From Brevundimonas bullata (lineage in GTDB: Bacteria; Pseudomonadota; Alphaproteobacteria; Caulobacterales; Caulobacteraceae): DNA of 64,000 bases. This document shows, piece after piece, positions 30,799 to 40,040 of the stretch (its first letter is position 1; each line of letters starts with the position of its first letter). The stretch covers positions 1-64,000 of the forward strand of contig NZ_QLLC01000011.1 of assembly GCF_003350205.1 (NCBI RefSeq), read 5' to 3'. Under the pieces are notes generated by a model. The model was not told the origin of the DNA and made no database searches. It was given only the letters and a program-made list of their open reading frames with translations. The translations under genes were made by a program, and so were the position numbers.

Positions 30799-31401
30799 AT
30801 GAATCTCAAGCTGATCAAGGGGATGCGGCTGGTGGCCGCGACCCACAACCCGGGCAAGGCGCGCGAGATCGAAGCGCTGCTGGACGGAAATTACAGGATC
30901 GTCACGGCCGGCAGCCTCAACCTGCCCGAACCGGACGAGACCGAGAGCACCTTCGTCGGCAACGCCATGCTGAAGGCCCGCCATGCCGCCGAGGCCTCGG
31001 GCGAGGTCGCGCTGGCCGACGACTCCGGCCTGTCGGTCGCGGCGCTGGACGGGGCGCCGGGCATCTTCTCGGCGCGCTGGGCTGGGCCGGGCAAGGACTT
31101 CGCCCTGGCCATGAAGAAGGTCGAGGAGCGGCTGGAGGAAGTCGGTTCGACCGATCGCCGCGCCTGGTTCACCTCCGCGCTCGCTGTGGCCTGGCCCGAC
31201 GGCCCCTGCGTGGTGGTTGAAGGGCGCATCGACGGCGACCTGGTCTTCCCGCCGCGCGGCGACGGCGGGCACGGCTATGATCCCATCTTCCGGCCCGAGG
31301 GCTCGGACAAGACCTTCGCCGAGATGGAAGACGCCGAGAAGGACGCCATCAGCCACCGCGCCCGCGCCTTCGCCCGGCTCAAGGCGGCGTTGATTGACTA
31401 A
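30799..31401 (+). CDS. rdgB: XTP/dITP diphosphatase RdgB (HAM1)
   Basis: A 200-residue house-cleaning nucleotide pyrophosphatase removing XTP and dITP. Family motifs: [49 protein letters not shown] and SHRARAF. It has its own AT-rich promoter region, then is followed by hemW across a palindromic element; rdgB-hemW adjacency is common in alphaproteobacteria. Confidence 0.96.
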   Translation: MNLKLIKGMRLVAATHNPGKAREIEALLDGNYRIVTAGSLNLPEPDETESTFVGNAMLKARHAAEASGEVALADDSGLSVAALDGAPGIFSARWAGPGKDFALAMKKVEERLEEVGSTDRRAWFTSALAVAWPDGPCVVVEGRIDGDLVFPPRGDGGHGYDPIFRPEGSDKTFAEMEDAEKDAISHRARAFARLKAALID

Positions 31402-31407
31402 ACACGG

Positions 31408-31558
31408 CCCTTCTCCCCTCCGGGGGAGAAGGTGGCTGCCGAAGGCAGACGGATGAGGGGGACGTCGGCTTCCTCTGCTACGAAGGCCCGAGATGCCCAA
31501 CCCGCCCCCTCATCCGAGCGGCTCCGCCGCCCACCTTCTCCCCCGAGGGGAGAAGGGA
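31408..31558. repeat. Large inverted-arm palindromic element (R) overlapping hemW start
   Basis: Arms 31408-31460 and 31506-31558 (53 bases each) are imperfect inverted copies with inner palindromes (CTCCCCTCCGGGGGAG; CTCCCCCGAGGGGAG). The hemW ATG at 31493 lies in the ~45-base middle, and the right arm is translated. Confidence 0.85.
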
Positions 31559-32698
31559 GGTGGTGACATAGCCCTCTACGTTCACTGGCCTTACTGCGCC
31601 CGCATCTGCCCCTATTGCGACTTCAACGTCGTACGCGACCGGGGCCGGGTCGAGGAGCAGGCCGGGCTGGTCCAGGCCATCCTGGCGGACATGGAGGCGC
31701 AAAGCCTGCTGGTCGGCCCGCGTCGTCTGGCCTCGATCTTCTTCGGCGGCGGCACCCCGTCCCTGATGCCGCCCGAGGCGGTGGCCGCTGTGATCGCGCG
31801 GGCCAAGGCCCTGTTTTCTCCGGCGGGAGACATAGAGATCACGCTGGAGGCCAACCCCACCGACGCCGAGGCGGGCCGTTACGCCGCCTTGGCGGAGGCC
31901 GGGATCAACCGCCTGTCCATGGGGGTGCAGTCGTTTGACGACGCCGCCCTGACCTTCCTTGGCCGCGACCATTCGGCGGCGGAGGCCCGGCGCGCGGTTC
32001 AGACGGCGGGCGAGGCCTTCCCCCGCCTGTCCATTGACCTGATCTACGCCCGGCCGGGGCAGTCGGTGGCCGACTGGACGGCGGAGCTGGCCACGGCGCT
32101 GGACCTCGGCTTCGAGCACATCTCGCCCTATCAACTGACCATTGAGCCGACGACGGCCTTCGGTCGGGCCTTCGCGCGCGGAACCCTGACCCCGCCGGAC
32201 GAGGACCTGGCGGCGTCTCTCTACGAAGCTACGCAAGAGGTGCTCGAGGGCGCGGGGTTCGAGGCCTATGAGGTGTCCAACCACGCCCGCGACGTCGCGG
32301 CGCGGTCCAGCCACAACCTGCACGTCTGGCGCGGCGGCGACTACCTGGGCCTCGGCCCCGGCGCTCACGGACGACTGACGCTTGAGGGCGAGCGCACCGC
32401 CACGGTCGCCCATCGCCGCATCGCCGACTATGTCGCGGGCGTCGCCGCCGGCGCGCCCTGGGCCGAGCGCGAGACGCTGGATGCGCCGGGCGCCGCAGAG
32501 GAACTCGTATTGCTGGGCCTGCGTACGGTCGAGGGCGTGCCGCTGACGCTCCTCCACACGCTGGGCCTGTCGGAGACGACCGGGCCGCTGGCCGACCTGA
32601 TCGCCGGCGGCTTCCTTACGTCCGAAGCCGGTCGCGTCGCCGCCACGGCGCGAGGACGGCCCCTGCTCGACGCCGTGCTGAAAGCCCTGCTGACCTAG
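31493..32698 (+). CDS. hemW: HemW-type radical SAM protein (haem chaperone)
   Basis: A 401-residue radical SAM protein with CX3CX2C in YCARICPYCDF, FFGGGTPSLM and a HemN_C-like C-terminus. Family members were formerly called coproporphyrinogen dehydrogenase-like; HemW binds haem. The only standard start codon before the conserved LYVHWPYC is ATG 31493. The first ~23 residues (NPPPHPSGSAAHLLPRGEKG) are encoded by the right arm of a palindromic repeat, so the repeat has replaced the native N-terminus. Confidence 0.93.
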   Translation: MPNPPPHPSGSAAHLLPRGEKGGGDIALYVHWPYCARICPYCDFNVVRDRGRVEEQAGLVQAILADMEAQSLLVGPRRLASIFFGGGTPSLMPPEAVAAVIARAKALFSPAGDIEITLEANPTDAEAGRYAALAEAGINRLSMGVQSFDDAALTFLGRDHSAAEARRAVQTAGEAFPRLSIDLIYARPGQSVADWTAELATALDLGFEHISPYQLTIEPTTAFGRAFARGTLTPPDEDLAASLYEATQEVLEGAGFEAYEVSNHARDVAARSSHNLHVWRGGDYLGLGPGAHGRLTLEGERTATVAHRRIADYVAGVAAGAPWAERETLDAPGAAEELVLLGLRTVEGVPLTLLHTLGLSETTGPLADLIAGGFLTSEAGRVAATARGRPLLDAVLKALLT

Positions 32699-32744
32699 GC
32701 GCGCGACCTAGACCCGAAGGGCCGGGGCTGGCAGGGTCGCGCCG

Positions 32745-33617
32745 ATGTCAGACGCCTCCCTTTTCCCGCCGACCGCCCCGCCCGCGCGCTCTGTCGCGCC
32801 CGGCCTCTATCTGGTGGCAACGCCCATCGGCAACCTGCGCGACATGACGCTGCGGGCGCTGGACGTTCTGGCCGCCGCCGACCTGGTCCTGGCCGAGGAC
32901 ACCCGCGTCACCGCCAAGCTGCTGACCGCCTATGGCCTGCGCGCCAAGCTGGAACGCTGCGACGACCACGCCTCGGCGCGCGCCGCCGAGATCGCCGTCG
33001 AGCGGCTGAAGGCGGGCGAGGTCGTGGCCCTGGTCTCGGACGCCGGCACGCCTCTGGTCTCGGACCCCGGCTATGTCGTGGCCCGCGCGGCCATCAACGC
33101 GGGCCTGCCGGTCCATCCCATTCCCGGCGCTTCCAGCCTGCTGGCCGCTCTGTGCCTGGCGGGGCAACCCGCTGACCGGGTCCTGTTCGCCGGCTTCCTC
33201 CCGCCCAAGTCAGGGGCGCGAAAGACCATGCTGGAGGAACTGCGCACCGGGCGTCAGACCCTGGTCTTCTTCGAAAGCGGCCCGCGCCTGAAGGATAGCC
33301 TGACCGACATGGCAGAGGTGCTGGGCGACCGTCCCGCCGCCGTGACCCGTGAACTGACCAAGCTCTATGAGGAGGCCGTGCGCGGCACCCTGGCTGAACT
33401 GGCGGCCGACCCGCGCTGTGACGCGCCCAAGGGCGAGATCGTCGTCGTTATCGGGCCCGGCGAGGCCGAGGTCGCCAGCGCCGCCGACGCCGATGCGGCC
33501 CTGACCGAGGCCATGACCCGCCTGCCGCCCGGCGAAGCCGCCGCCGAGGTGTCCAAGGCGCTGAACCTGCCCCGCAAGCCCCTCTACAAGCGGGCGTTGG
33601 AAATGCAGGGCCGGTGA
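32745..33617 (+). CDS. rsmI: 16S rRNA 2'-O-ribose C1402 methyltransferase RsmI
   Basis: A 290-residue SAM-dependent tetrapyrrole-methylase-fold enzyme. Motifs: LVATPIGNLRDMTLRAL, AEDTRVTAKLL, LVSDAGTPLVSDPGY and IPGASSLLAAL. The stop overlaps the yraN start (GTGA), forming the common rsmI-yraN pair. Confidence 0.95.
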   Translation: MSDASLFPPTAPPARSVAPGLYLVATPIGNLRDMTLRALDVLAAADLVLAEDTRVTAKLLTAYGLRAKLERCDDHASARAAEIAVERLKAGEVVALVSDAGTPLVSDPGYVVARAAINAGLPVHPIPGASSLLAALCLAGQPADRVLFAGFLPPKSGARKTMLEELRTGRQTLVFFESGPRLKDSLTDMAEVLGDRPAAVTRELTKLYEEAVRGTLAELAADPRCDAPKGEIVVVIGPGEAEVASAADADAALTEAMTRLPPGEAAAEVSKALNLPRKPLYKRALEMQGR

Positions 33618-34042
33618 AGCCCCGCCTGCGGCCCTCCCCGTCGCCGCGTCGCCCGAAAGCAGGCTGGCGTCAGGCGCTGGGCGGACGGTCGCACCGCGAG
33701 GGCCACGCCGCCGAATGGATCGCCGCCGTCTGGCTGATGCTCAAGGGCTATCAGATCCTGGCCTTTCGCCTGAAAGGGCGCGGCGGCGAGATCGACGTCC
33801 TGGCCCGGCGCGGCCGCACCCTGGCGGTGGTCGAGGTCAAGCGGCGGCGCACGATCGAAGCCGCCATCCTGTCGCTGGGGCCGGAACAGCACGCTCGACT
33901 GGCCGCCGCCGGTCAGGCGCTGGCCCGCAGCCGACCCTCGCTTCAGGGCCTGAACCTGCGGATTGATATGGTGGCGCTGGCTCCCGGACGATTTCCGCGT
34001 CATCTTCGCGGGGTGACGACCACAGGAACGGACATCGCGTGA
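33614..34042 (+). CDS. yraN: YraN-family nuclease-fold protein (UPF0102)
   Basis: A 142-residue protein with the UPF0102 core: GREGHAAEWIAAVWLMLKGYQIL-like start (HREGHAAEWIAAVWL here), RGGEIDVLARRGRTLAVVEVKRRR, which carries the putative PD-(D/E)xK residues. Function unproven. GTG start overlapping the rsmI stop; its own stop overlaps the sirB1-like gene by 4 bases. Confidence 0.92.
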   Translation: MKPRLRPSPSPRRPKAGWRQALGGRSHREGHAAEWIAAVWLMLKGYQILAFRLKGRGGEIDVLARRGRTLAVVEVKRRRTIEAAILSLGPEQHARLAAAGQALARSRPSLQGLNLRIDMVALAPGRFPRHLRGVTTTGTDIA

Positions 34043-34851
34043 CGCGCGACGAAGCCGAGATCATTCTGGCCCAGGCGGGAACCGCCGAGGACGACGGCTT
34101 TCCGCTGCTCGAATGCGCCATCGCCTGCGCCATTCACGACTATCCCTTCCGCGATCCCGAGCCGGTCCGCCTGCTGGCCGATCAGGCCGCGCAGAGGGTC
34201 AAGGAACGCGCCGCCAACGAAGGCCCCGACGACGCCCTGGCCGAGACCATGGCCTCGGACCTGCGGCTGAACGGCGACCTGTTGAACTACGACCATCCCG
34301 GCAATACCGACGTCATCGACGTGGCCGAGCGGCGTCGCGGCCTGTCGGCGGCGCTCGTCGTCTTCTACCTCGACGCCGCGCGACGGGCGGGGCTGAAGGC
34401 GGCGGCGGTGGACTTCCCCGGCCACGTCCTCTTGCGCGTCGAGACGCCCGAGGGGCCGGTGGCGCTGGACCCCTTCAGCCAAGGGCGTCTGGTCCTGCCC
34501 AGCGAACTGACGCGGCGCGCCCTGCTGGCCGGTCTGACGCCGCACGTGGCCGACCGTCTGGACCTGCTGATGGCGCCGGTCAGCGACCGCAAGGCCCTGA
34601 TCCGGTTGCAGAACGTCTTGTTCGCCCGCGCCCTGCTGATCGAGGATTACGACGGCGCCGAACGCTCGGCCCTGCGTCGCGCCCTGCTGGACCCCGAGGA
34701 TCACCGCCCCTGGCTGGACGTCGCCGCCGCGCGCGAAAAGCAGGGAGCCCTGACCGGCGCTCTGGAGGCCCTGTCGCGCGCCCGCGCCGTCGACGGCCCC
34801 GCCGACGCCCACCGCGCCAGCATGGACCGGGTGCGGATGCGCCTGAACTAG
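34039..34851 (+). CDS. SirB1-type transglutaminase-like/TPR protein
   Basis: A 270-residue protein of the SirB1 family (transglutaminase-like N-terminal domain with helical repeat C-terminus). Blocks include DVIDVAERRRGLSAALVVFYLDAARRAGL and VDFPGHVLLRV. The catalytic cysteine of true transglutaminases seems replaced (Ala/Leu in RGLSAALV), so enzyme activity is doubtful. GTG start at 34039 coupled to yraN. Cellular role unknown. Confidence 0.85.
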   Translation: MTRDEAEIILAQAGTAEDDGFPLLECAIACAIHDYPFRDPEPVRLLADQAAQRVKERAANEGPDDALAETMASDLRLNGDLLNYDHPGNTDVIDVAERRRGLSAALVVFYLDAARRAGLKAAAVDFPGHVLLRVETPEGPVALDPFSQGRLVLPSELTRRALLAGLTPHVADRLDLLMAPVSDRKALIRLQNVLFARALLIEDYDGAERSALRRALLDPEDHRPWLDVAAAREKQGALTGALEALSRARAVDGPADAHRASMDRVRMRLN

Positions 34852-34866
34852 CTCCGCTCGCTCCGC

Positions 34867-34972
34867 CGTCATCCTCGGGCTTGACCCGAGGATCGAGTGA
34901 TGTGGCGCGCTCGATTTGCCTGGCGTCGCGCAGACGGACGGCCCGATCCTCGGGTCAAGCCCGAGGATGACG
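34867..34972. repeat. Compact inverted-arm palindromic element (P2)
   Basis: Arms 34867-34894 and 34945-34972 are perfect 28-base inverted copies, identical to the arms around the GIY-YIG gene. The ~50-base middle shares GGCGCGCTCGA and GCGCAG-CGGAC stretches with P1. Confidence 0.92.
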
Positions 34973-35068
34973 CTGAAAAGGCAAGGCGATGGTAAAGAGC
35001 GGCGCGCGGCCTTGCGTCCGGGCTCCTCGCCGCGCATCTGCAAAGCTCAGACGCGTGAAAGGACCTCC

Positions 35069-36019
35069 ATGCTGAAAGTCGCCATCCAGATGGACCCGCT
35101 CGAGGCGGTGAACGTCGAGTCCGACACCACCTTCCTGATGGCCCTGTCCAGTCAGGCGCGCGGCCACAAGCTGTGGATCTACGACTTCCGCACCCTGGCG
35201 CTGGACGAGGGCCGCCTGTTCTGCCGCGCCCGTCCGGTGACGGTGAACACGGTCCAGGGCGAGCACGCCGACTTCGGCCCCGAGGTGGTCCTTGACCTGG
35301 CCGAGGACGTGGACGTCATCCTGATGCGTCAGGACCCGCCCTTCGACATGGCCTATGTCACCGCCACCTATCTGCTGGAGCGGGTTCATCCCAGGACCCT
35401 GGTGGTCAACAATCCGGCTGAGGTGCGCTCGGCGCCCGAGAAGCTGATCGCCACCCTCTTCCCCGGCCTGCAGCCGCCGACCCTGGTGTCCTCCGACCCG
35501 GTCGCCCTGGTCGACTTCCACCGCCGGCACGGCGACGTGGTGCTCAAGCCCCTGCACGGCGCCGCCGGTTCGGGCGTGGTGCGGCTCAAGGCCGACGATC
35601 CCAATCTGGAAGCCCTGATCGAGATCCATGCCGCCGGGTCGCGCGACCCTCTGGTGATCCAGAAATTCATCCCGGCGGTGTCGAAGGGCGACAAGCGCAT
35701 CATCCTGATCGACGGCGAGCCGGTCGGGGCCATCAATCGCATCCCGGCCAAGGACCAGGTCCGCTCCAACCTGCGCGTCGGCGGCACCGCCGCCCCGGTC
35801 GAGCTGACGCCGCGCGACCTGGAAATCTGCGCCGCCATCGGCCCCTATCTGAAGGAGCGCGGCCTGATCTTCGTCGGCATCGACGTGATCGGCGACTATC
35901 TGACCGAGATCAACGTCACCTCCCCCACCGGCGCCCAGCAGATGCTGCAATTCAACGGCGTCGATGCGACGGCCCTGATGTGGGACGTGATCGAAACGAA
36001 GAAGCGCGACGCCTGCTGA
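35069..36019 (+). CDS. gshB: Glutathione synthetase
   Basis: A 316-residue ATP-grasp ligase making glutathione from gamma-glutamylcysteine and glycine. Motifs: [22 protein letters not shown] at the N-terminus, [22 protein letters not shown], and [19 protein letters not shown] at 35069 follows AAAGGACC. Typical length; the N-terminal start extension to 34916 is repeat-derived and rejected. Confidence 0.96.
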   Translation: MLKVAIQMDPLEAVNVESDTTFLMALSSQARGHKLWIYDFRTLALDEGRLFCRARPVTVNTVQGEHADFGPEVVLDLAEDVDVILMRQDPPFDMAYVTATYLLERVHPRTLVVNNPAEVRSAPEKLIATLFPGLQPPTLVSSDPVALVDFHRRHGDVVLKPLHGAAGSGVVRLKADDPNLEALIEIHAAGSRDPLVIQKFIPAVSKGDKRIILIDGEPVGAINRIPAKDQVRSNLRVGGTAAPVELTPRDLEICAAIGPYLKERGLIFVGIDVIGDYLTEINVTSPTGAQQMLQFNGVDATALMWDVIETKKRDAC

Positions 36020-36045
36020 GGCGCGCGCACAACGGGAGGGGACCC

Positions 36046-36732
36046 ATGACAAGAACCACGACGATGGCGGCGCTGGCCGTCCTGGCCCTGCAGACCGCCG
36101 CGCCGGCCACGGCCCAGGACGTCGCGCCGAAGCGCCCCTCGCTGGAGGTGCTGGAGCGGATCATCGAGACGCGCACGCCGCAGACGCGCGTCGAGGCGCC
36201 GGATCACGACCGCATCACCGCCCGTCGCATCGACATCGTCGACGCCGACGGGACCATCCGCATGACCCTCTCGGGCGCCACGCCCGCTCCGATCATCGAC
36301 GGCATCCAGTACAAGCGCGCCTTCAACGTCGCCGGGCTGATCCTTTATGACGACAAGGGCAGCGAGCGCGGCGGCTTCGGCACCGCCGACGTGGACGGGG
36401 GCATGGCGGTGCTGGCCCTGGATCACCCGGCCATGGACGCCATCGGCTGGCGCGTCTCGCCCGACGGCGCGGTCAGCTTCGTCATCAACCAGGCCCCGCC
36501 CCTGATCCGCGAGCCGGGTCTGGGCGACGCCCTGGTGCCGGGGGTGCAGACGCCGACGCGCATGCGCCTGTCGGTCGCCGCCGACGGCACGCCTGCCGTC
36601 GCCCTGTCCGACCGGAACGACAAGCCGCGCGTGCGCATGACGGTGACGGAGGAGGGCTTCGGCGCCATCCAGTTCCTGAACGCTGCGGGCGACGTGATCC
36701 ACACCCTGGCGCCCGAGGCCGATCTGCCCTGA
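36046..36732 (+). CDS. Secreted hypothetical protein
   Basis: A 228-residue protein I do not recognise. It has a clear signal peptide (TMAALAVLALQTAAPATAQD, cleavage near residue 24) and beta-rich repeats in the mature part such as DIVDADGTIRMTLSG, GLILYDDKGSERGGFG and LSDRNDKPRVRMTV. These resemble a short periodic motif (D-G/D-K-x-R-x-x-x), suggesting repeat strands. Good ribosome-binding site GGGAGGGGACCC. It is between gshB and comM, in the same direction. Confidence 0.75.
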   Translation: MTRTTTMAALAVLALQTAAPATAQDVAPKRPSLEVLERIIETRTPQTRVEAPDHDRITARRIDIVDADGTIRMTLSGATPAPIIDGIQYKRAFNVAGLILYDDKGSERGGFGTADVDGGMAVLALDHPAMDAIGWRVSPDGAVSFVINQAPPLIREPGLGDALVPGVQTPTRMRLSVAADGTPAVALSDRNDKPRVRMTVTEEGFGAIQFLNAAGDVIHTLAPEADLP

Positions 36733-36769
36733 TCTGACTTAAAGAACGGCGCTCTTGCAGTTTGATTGA

Positions 36770-36784
36770 GTTCGTGATTTGTTC
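36770..36784 (+). promoter_or_regulatory. LexA (SOS) box upstream of comM
   Basis: GTTC-GTGATTT-GTTC, a perfect match to the alphaproteobacterial SOS consensus GTTC-N7-GTTC, ending 25 bases before the comM ATG at 36810. Confidence 0.85.
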
Positions 36785-36809
36785 TCATTCAGACAGAGGG
36801 AGCGAGGGC

Positions 36810-38396
36810 ATGGTCGCGCGGGTGGTGACGGTCGCATTCGACGGGGTCGAGGCGCGACGGGTCGATGTCGAGGTGCAGCAGGTGGCGACGCCCGCCGGCG
36901 CCTTCGCCATCGTCGGCCTGCCCGACAAGGCGGTGGCCGAGAGCCGGGAACGGGTGCGCGGCGCCTTTGCGGGCATCGGCCTGGCCCTGCCGCCCAAGAA
37001 GGTCATCGCCAACCTGGCCCCCGCCGACCTGCCCAAGGAAGGCAGCCATTTCGACCTGCCCATCGCCTTGGCCCTGCTGGCCTCCATAGGCGTGATCGCG
37101 CCCGACGCCCTGGACGGCTGGGCGGCGGTCGGCGAATTGGGTCTGGACGGTCAGATCGCGGCGGTCGGCGGCACGCTGCCGGCGGCGATGGCGGCGGGCG
37201 CCATGGGGTTGGGTCTCATCTGCCCCGAGGCCAATGGACCTGAGGCCGCCTGGGCCGGCGACACCGCCATTCTGGCGCCGCGATCCCTGATCGGCCTGAT
37301 CAATCATTTCCGGGGCACGCAGATCCTGCGCGCGCCTGAACCCGGCCCGGTGACGGCAGGCGGCGCCGTGCCCGACCTGCGCGAGGTCAAGGGTCAGGAA
37401 AGCGCCAAGCGGGCGCTGGAGATCGCGGCGGCGGGCGGCCACAACCTGCTGTTCATCGGCCCGCCCGGATCGGGCAAGTCGATGATGGCCCAGCGGCTGC
37501 CCGGCCTGCTGCCGCCGCTGACGCCGCAGGAACTGCTGGAGACCTCCATGGTCTGGTCGGTGGCCGGCCTGATCCAGCGCGGCGCCCTGACCCGCGACCG
37601 ACCCTTCCGCTCGCCGCATCATTCCGCCTCCATGGCCGCCCTGACCGGCGGCGGGCTGCGGGCCAAGCCGGGCGAGGCCTCCCTGGCTCACAACGGCGTC
37701 CTCTTCCTCGACGAACTGCCCGAATATTCGGCCCAGGCGCTCGACAGCCTGCGTCAGCCGCTGGAGACGGGCGAGATCGTGGTGGCGCGGGCCAACGCCC
37801 ATGTCCGCTACCCGGCGCGGTTCCAGCTGGTGGCGGCGATGAACCCCTGCCGCTGCGGTCTTGGCGGATCGGGACGGGGCGCCTGCGGCAAGGCTCCGCG
37901 CTGCCAGCGTGACTATCAGAACCGCATCTCCGGTCCGATGTTCGACCGCATCGACCTGACGGTCGAGACGCCGCCCGTGACCGCCGCCGACATGGCCCTG
38001 CCGCCGCCCGCCGAAGGCACGGCCGAGGCCGCCGCCCGCGTGGCGACCGCCCGCGCCCAGCAGGAGGAGCGGGTCCGTGCGGCGGGCTTCGATCCGGTGA
38101 AGGCCCGCGATCAGGCCATCAACGCGCGCGCTTCGGGCGAGACCCTGGATCGCTTCGCCACGCCCGACGACGCCGGTCGCGCCCTCTTGATGCGGGCGGG
38201 CGAGGCGGGGGGGCTGACCGCGCGCGGCTGGACCCGAACCCTGCGGCTGGCGCGGACTATCGCCGATCTCGACGGCTCGACCGGGGTGCTGCGTCGCCAC
38301 GTCGCCGAGGCCCTGATGTATCGCCGCACGACCGTCGGAGCCCAGGGCGATTTCGACCGCCAGACGGCGCATCGCAGCGAGGCGCAGGCCTTCTGA
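36810..38396 (+). CDS. comM: ComM/YifB AAA+ helicase
   Basis: A 528-residue Mg-chelatase-like AAA+ protein. N-terminal Lon-protease-like S5 fold (VARVVTVAFDGVEARRVDVE), then Walker A GPPGSGKS near residue 217, Walker B LFLDELPEY, and the zinc-finger-like block CRCGLGGSGRGACGKAPRC. ComM is a branch-migration helicase for integrating donor DNA. The start at 36810 matches the family N-terminus; an upstream ATT/TTG extension is not needed. A LexA box sits in its promoter, so it is probably damage-inducible. Confidence 0.95.
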   Translation: MVARVVTVAFDGVEARRVDVEVQQVATPAGAFAIVGLPDKAVAESRERVRGAFAGIGLALPPKKVIANLAPADLPKEGSHFDLPIALALLASIGVIAPDALDGWAAVGELGLDGQIAAVGGTLPAAMAAGAMGLGLICPEANGPEAAWAGDTAILAPRSLIGLINHFRGTQILRAPEPGPVTAGGAVPDLREVKGQESAKRALEIAAAGGHNLLFIGPPGSGKSMMAQRLPGLLPPLTPQELLETSMVWSVAGLIQRGALTRDRPFRSPHHSASMAALTGGGLRAKPGEASLAHNGVLFLDELPEYSAQALDSLRQPLETGEIVVARANAHVRYPARFQLVAAMNPCRCGLGGSGRGACGKAPRCQRDYQNRISGPMFDRIDLTVETPPVTAADMALPPPAEGTAEAAARVATARAQQEERVRAAGFDPVKARDQAINARASGETLDRFATPDDAGRALLMRAGEAGGLTARGWTRTLRLARTIADLDGSTGVLRRHVAEALMYRRTTVGAQGDFDRQTAHRSEAQAF

Positions 38397-38450
38397 AGTC
38401 TGAAATCCTCGTTCGGCCACGCTTAACCCTTGGGCGCTAGGGTGGTCGCT

Positions 38451-39998
38451 ATGGCCCAGGCACGCAGAACGCACGCACCGACCGAGATCACGCCCGCCGC
38501 CCCCCCCGGAGCGCCCTCGGACGCGCCGGAACAGCAGTTTCTGCGGCTGATGAGCCATGAGATGCGCACCCCTCTGAACGGGGTGATCGGCATGCTGGGC
38601 CTGCTGTCGCGGACCAAGCTGGACGGCGCCCAGCGCGCCTATGCTGAGGCGGCGCAGAAGTCGGCGGAACACCTGCTGGGCCTGGTCAACGATCTGCTGG
38701 ACTTCGCCCGGCTGGAGGCCGGGGCGCTGGAGTTTGATCCCGCCCCCGTCGATCTGGAAGGCCTGACGCGCGGCGTGGCCGAACTGCTCAGCCCCAGGGC
38801 CCACGACAAGGGGCTGGAGATCGCCTGGTCCGTCGCCGCCGACGCGCCCGACATCATCGCCGACGAGGGGCGGCTGCGTCAGGTTCTGTTCAATCTGGCA
38901 GGCAACGCCGTGAAATTCACCGACCGGGGCGGGGTGCGCCTGATGGTCGAGCGCGCCGGCGGAACCGCCGCGCGTCCGCGTCTGGCCTTCGTCGTCGACG
39001 ACACCGGCCCCGGCGTGCCGGAAGAGGCGCGAACCCGTATCTTCGACGAGTTCGGCCACGCCGACGCCTCCGACGCCGCCCGCTTTGACGGCGCGGGTCT
39101 GGGCCTGGCCGTGGTCCGTCGCCTGGCCCAGGCCATGGGCGGGACCGTGACCGTCGCCGACCGCCCTGACGGCCCCGGCGCCCGCTTCCGCTTCGAGGCG
39201 CCCTTTCCAACCGCCGGAACCGAGCCGCGCGCCCGCGCTCTGGAGGGCGTCGTCGTGGCGGTGCGCACGCCCGATCCTTTCGTACGTCAGGCGGCGACGG
39301 CCCAGATCGAGGCCTCCGGCGGCCGCGTCGCGCGCCAAGCGGGCGTGACACTGATCGATCACGCCATGGCCGAGGACGGCGCCCTGATGGTGCGCCCGTC
39401 GCAGGGCGAGGCCATCATCCTGCTCAAGCCCAGCGAACGCGATCTGGTGGATCGCTACCGGGCGGCGGGTTTCCACGGCTATCTGATCAAGCCGCTGCGC
39501 CGCGCTTCATTGGCCGAACGGGTGCTGGCTGCTGCGGGGCGGCGCAAGGGCCTGACCGTCGCCGTCGGGCGGGCTCAGGACGACGACCGCGTCACGCCTG
39601 TGGCCTTCAAGGGCCTGCGGGTCCTGCTGGTCGAGGACAATCCGGTCGGCGCCCTCCTGGCCAAGACCCTGCTGCGCCGCGAAGGCTGCGTGGTCCAGAC
39701 CGCCGCCGACGGCCATGAGGCCTTGTTGACCCTGAAAGAGGCCCGCTTCGATCTGATCTTCATGGACATGCGCATGCCGCGCATGGACGGCCCCGCCGCC
39801 GTTCGCGCTCTGAGGGCGCGCGGCGAGCGCACCCCTATCGTGGCCCTGACCGCCAACGCCTTCGCCGAGGACCGCATCGCCTGTCTGGAGGCCGGCATGA
39901 ACGACCATCTTACCAAGCCGCTGGAGGCTGACGCCCTGCGCGCCGCCCTGACCCGCTGGACGAACGTCGGCAACCGCGCCAAGGTCGGCGCTCAGTAA
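38451..39998 (+). CDS. shkA: ShkA-like soluble hybrid histidine kinase
   Basis: A 515-residue soluble hybrid kinase without a PAS domain. DHp with phospho-His H36 (SHEMRTPLNG), HATPase with N box and DTGPGVP G1, then a receiver-like domain (about 260-360) that lacks the acidic pair of a true receiver, and a full receiver with D439 (FMDMRMPRMDG). The linker has a DDR motif (D378-R380) exactly 61 residues before D439, as recalled for C. crescentus ShkA (D369, D430). R330 and Y344 match the c-di-GMP-binding R324/Y338 of ShkA. I infer a c-di-GMP-gated stalk/cell-cycle kinase. Confidence 0.8.
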   Translation: MAQARRTHAPTEITPAAPPGAPSDAPEQQFLRLMSHEMRTPLNGVIGMLGLLSRTKLDGAQRAYAEAAQKSAEHLLGLVNDLLDFARLEAGALEFDPAPVDLEGLTRGVAELLSPRAHDKGLEIAWSVAADAPDIIADEGRLRQVLFNLAGNAVKFTDRGGVRLMVERAGGTAARPRLAFVVDDTGPGVPEEARTRIFDEFGHADASDAARFDGAGLGLAVVRRLAQAMGGTVTVADRPDGPGARFRFEAPFPTAGTEPRARALEGVVVAVRTPDPFVRQAATAQIEASGGRVARQAGVTLIDHAMAEDGALMVRPSQGEAIILLKPSERDLVDRYRAAGFHGYLIKPLRRASLAERVLAAAGRRKGLTVAVGRAQDDDRVTPVAFKGLRVLLVEDNPVGALLAKTLLRREGCVVQTAADGHEALLTLKEARFDLIFMDMRMPRMDGPAAVRALRARGERTPIVALTANAFAEDRIACLEAGMNDHLTKPLEADALRAALTRWTNVGNRAKVGAQ

Positions 39999-40040
39999 CC
40001 ACGACCGCCCGTTTTCCGGCGGCGTCCGCCGGAGACCTGC

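Noticed and set aside
36789..39476. Long minus-strand frame over comM and shkA
   Set aside because: Spans two real genes; no domain recognisable, composition is that of an antisense frame.
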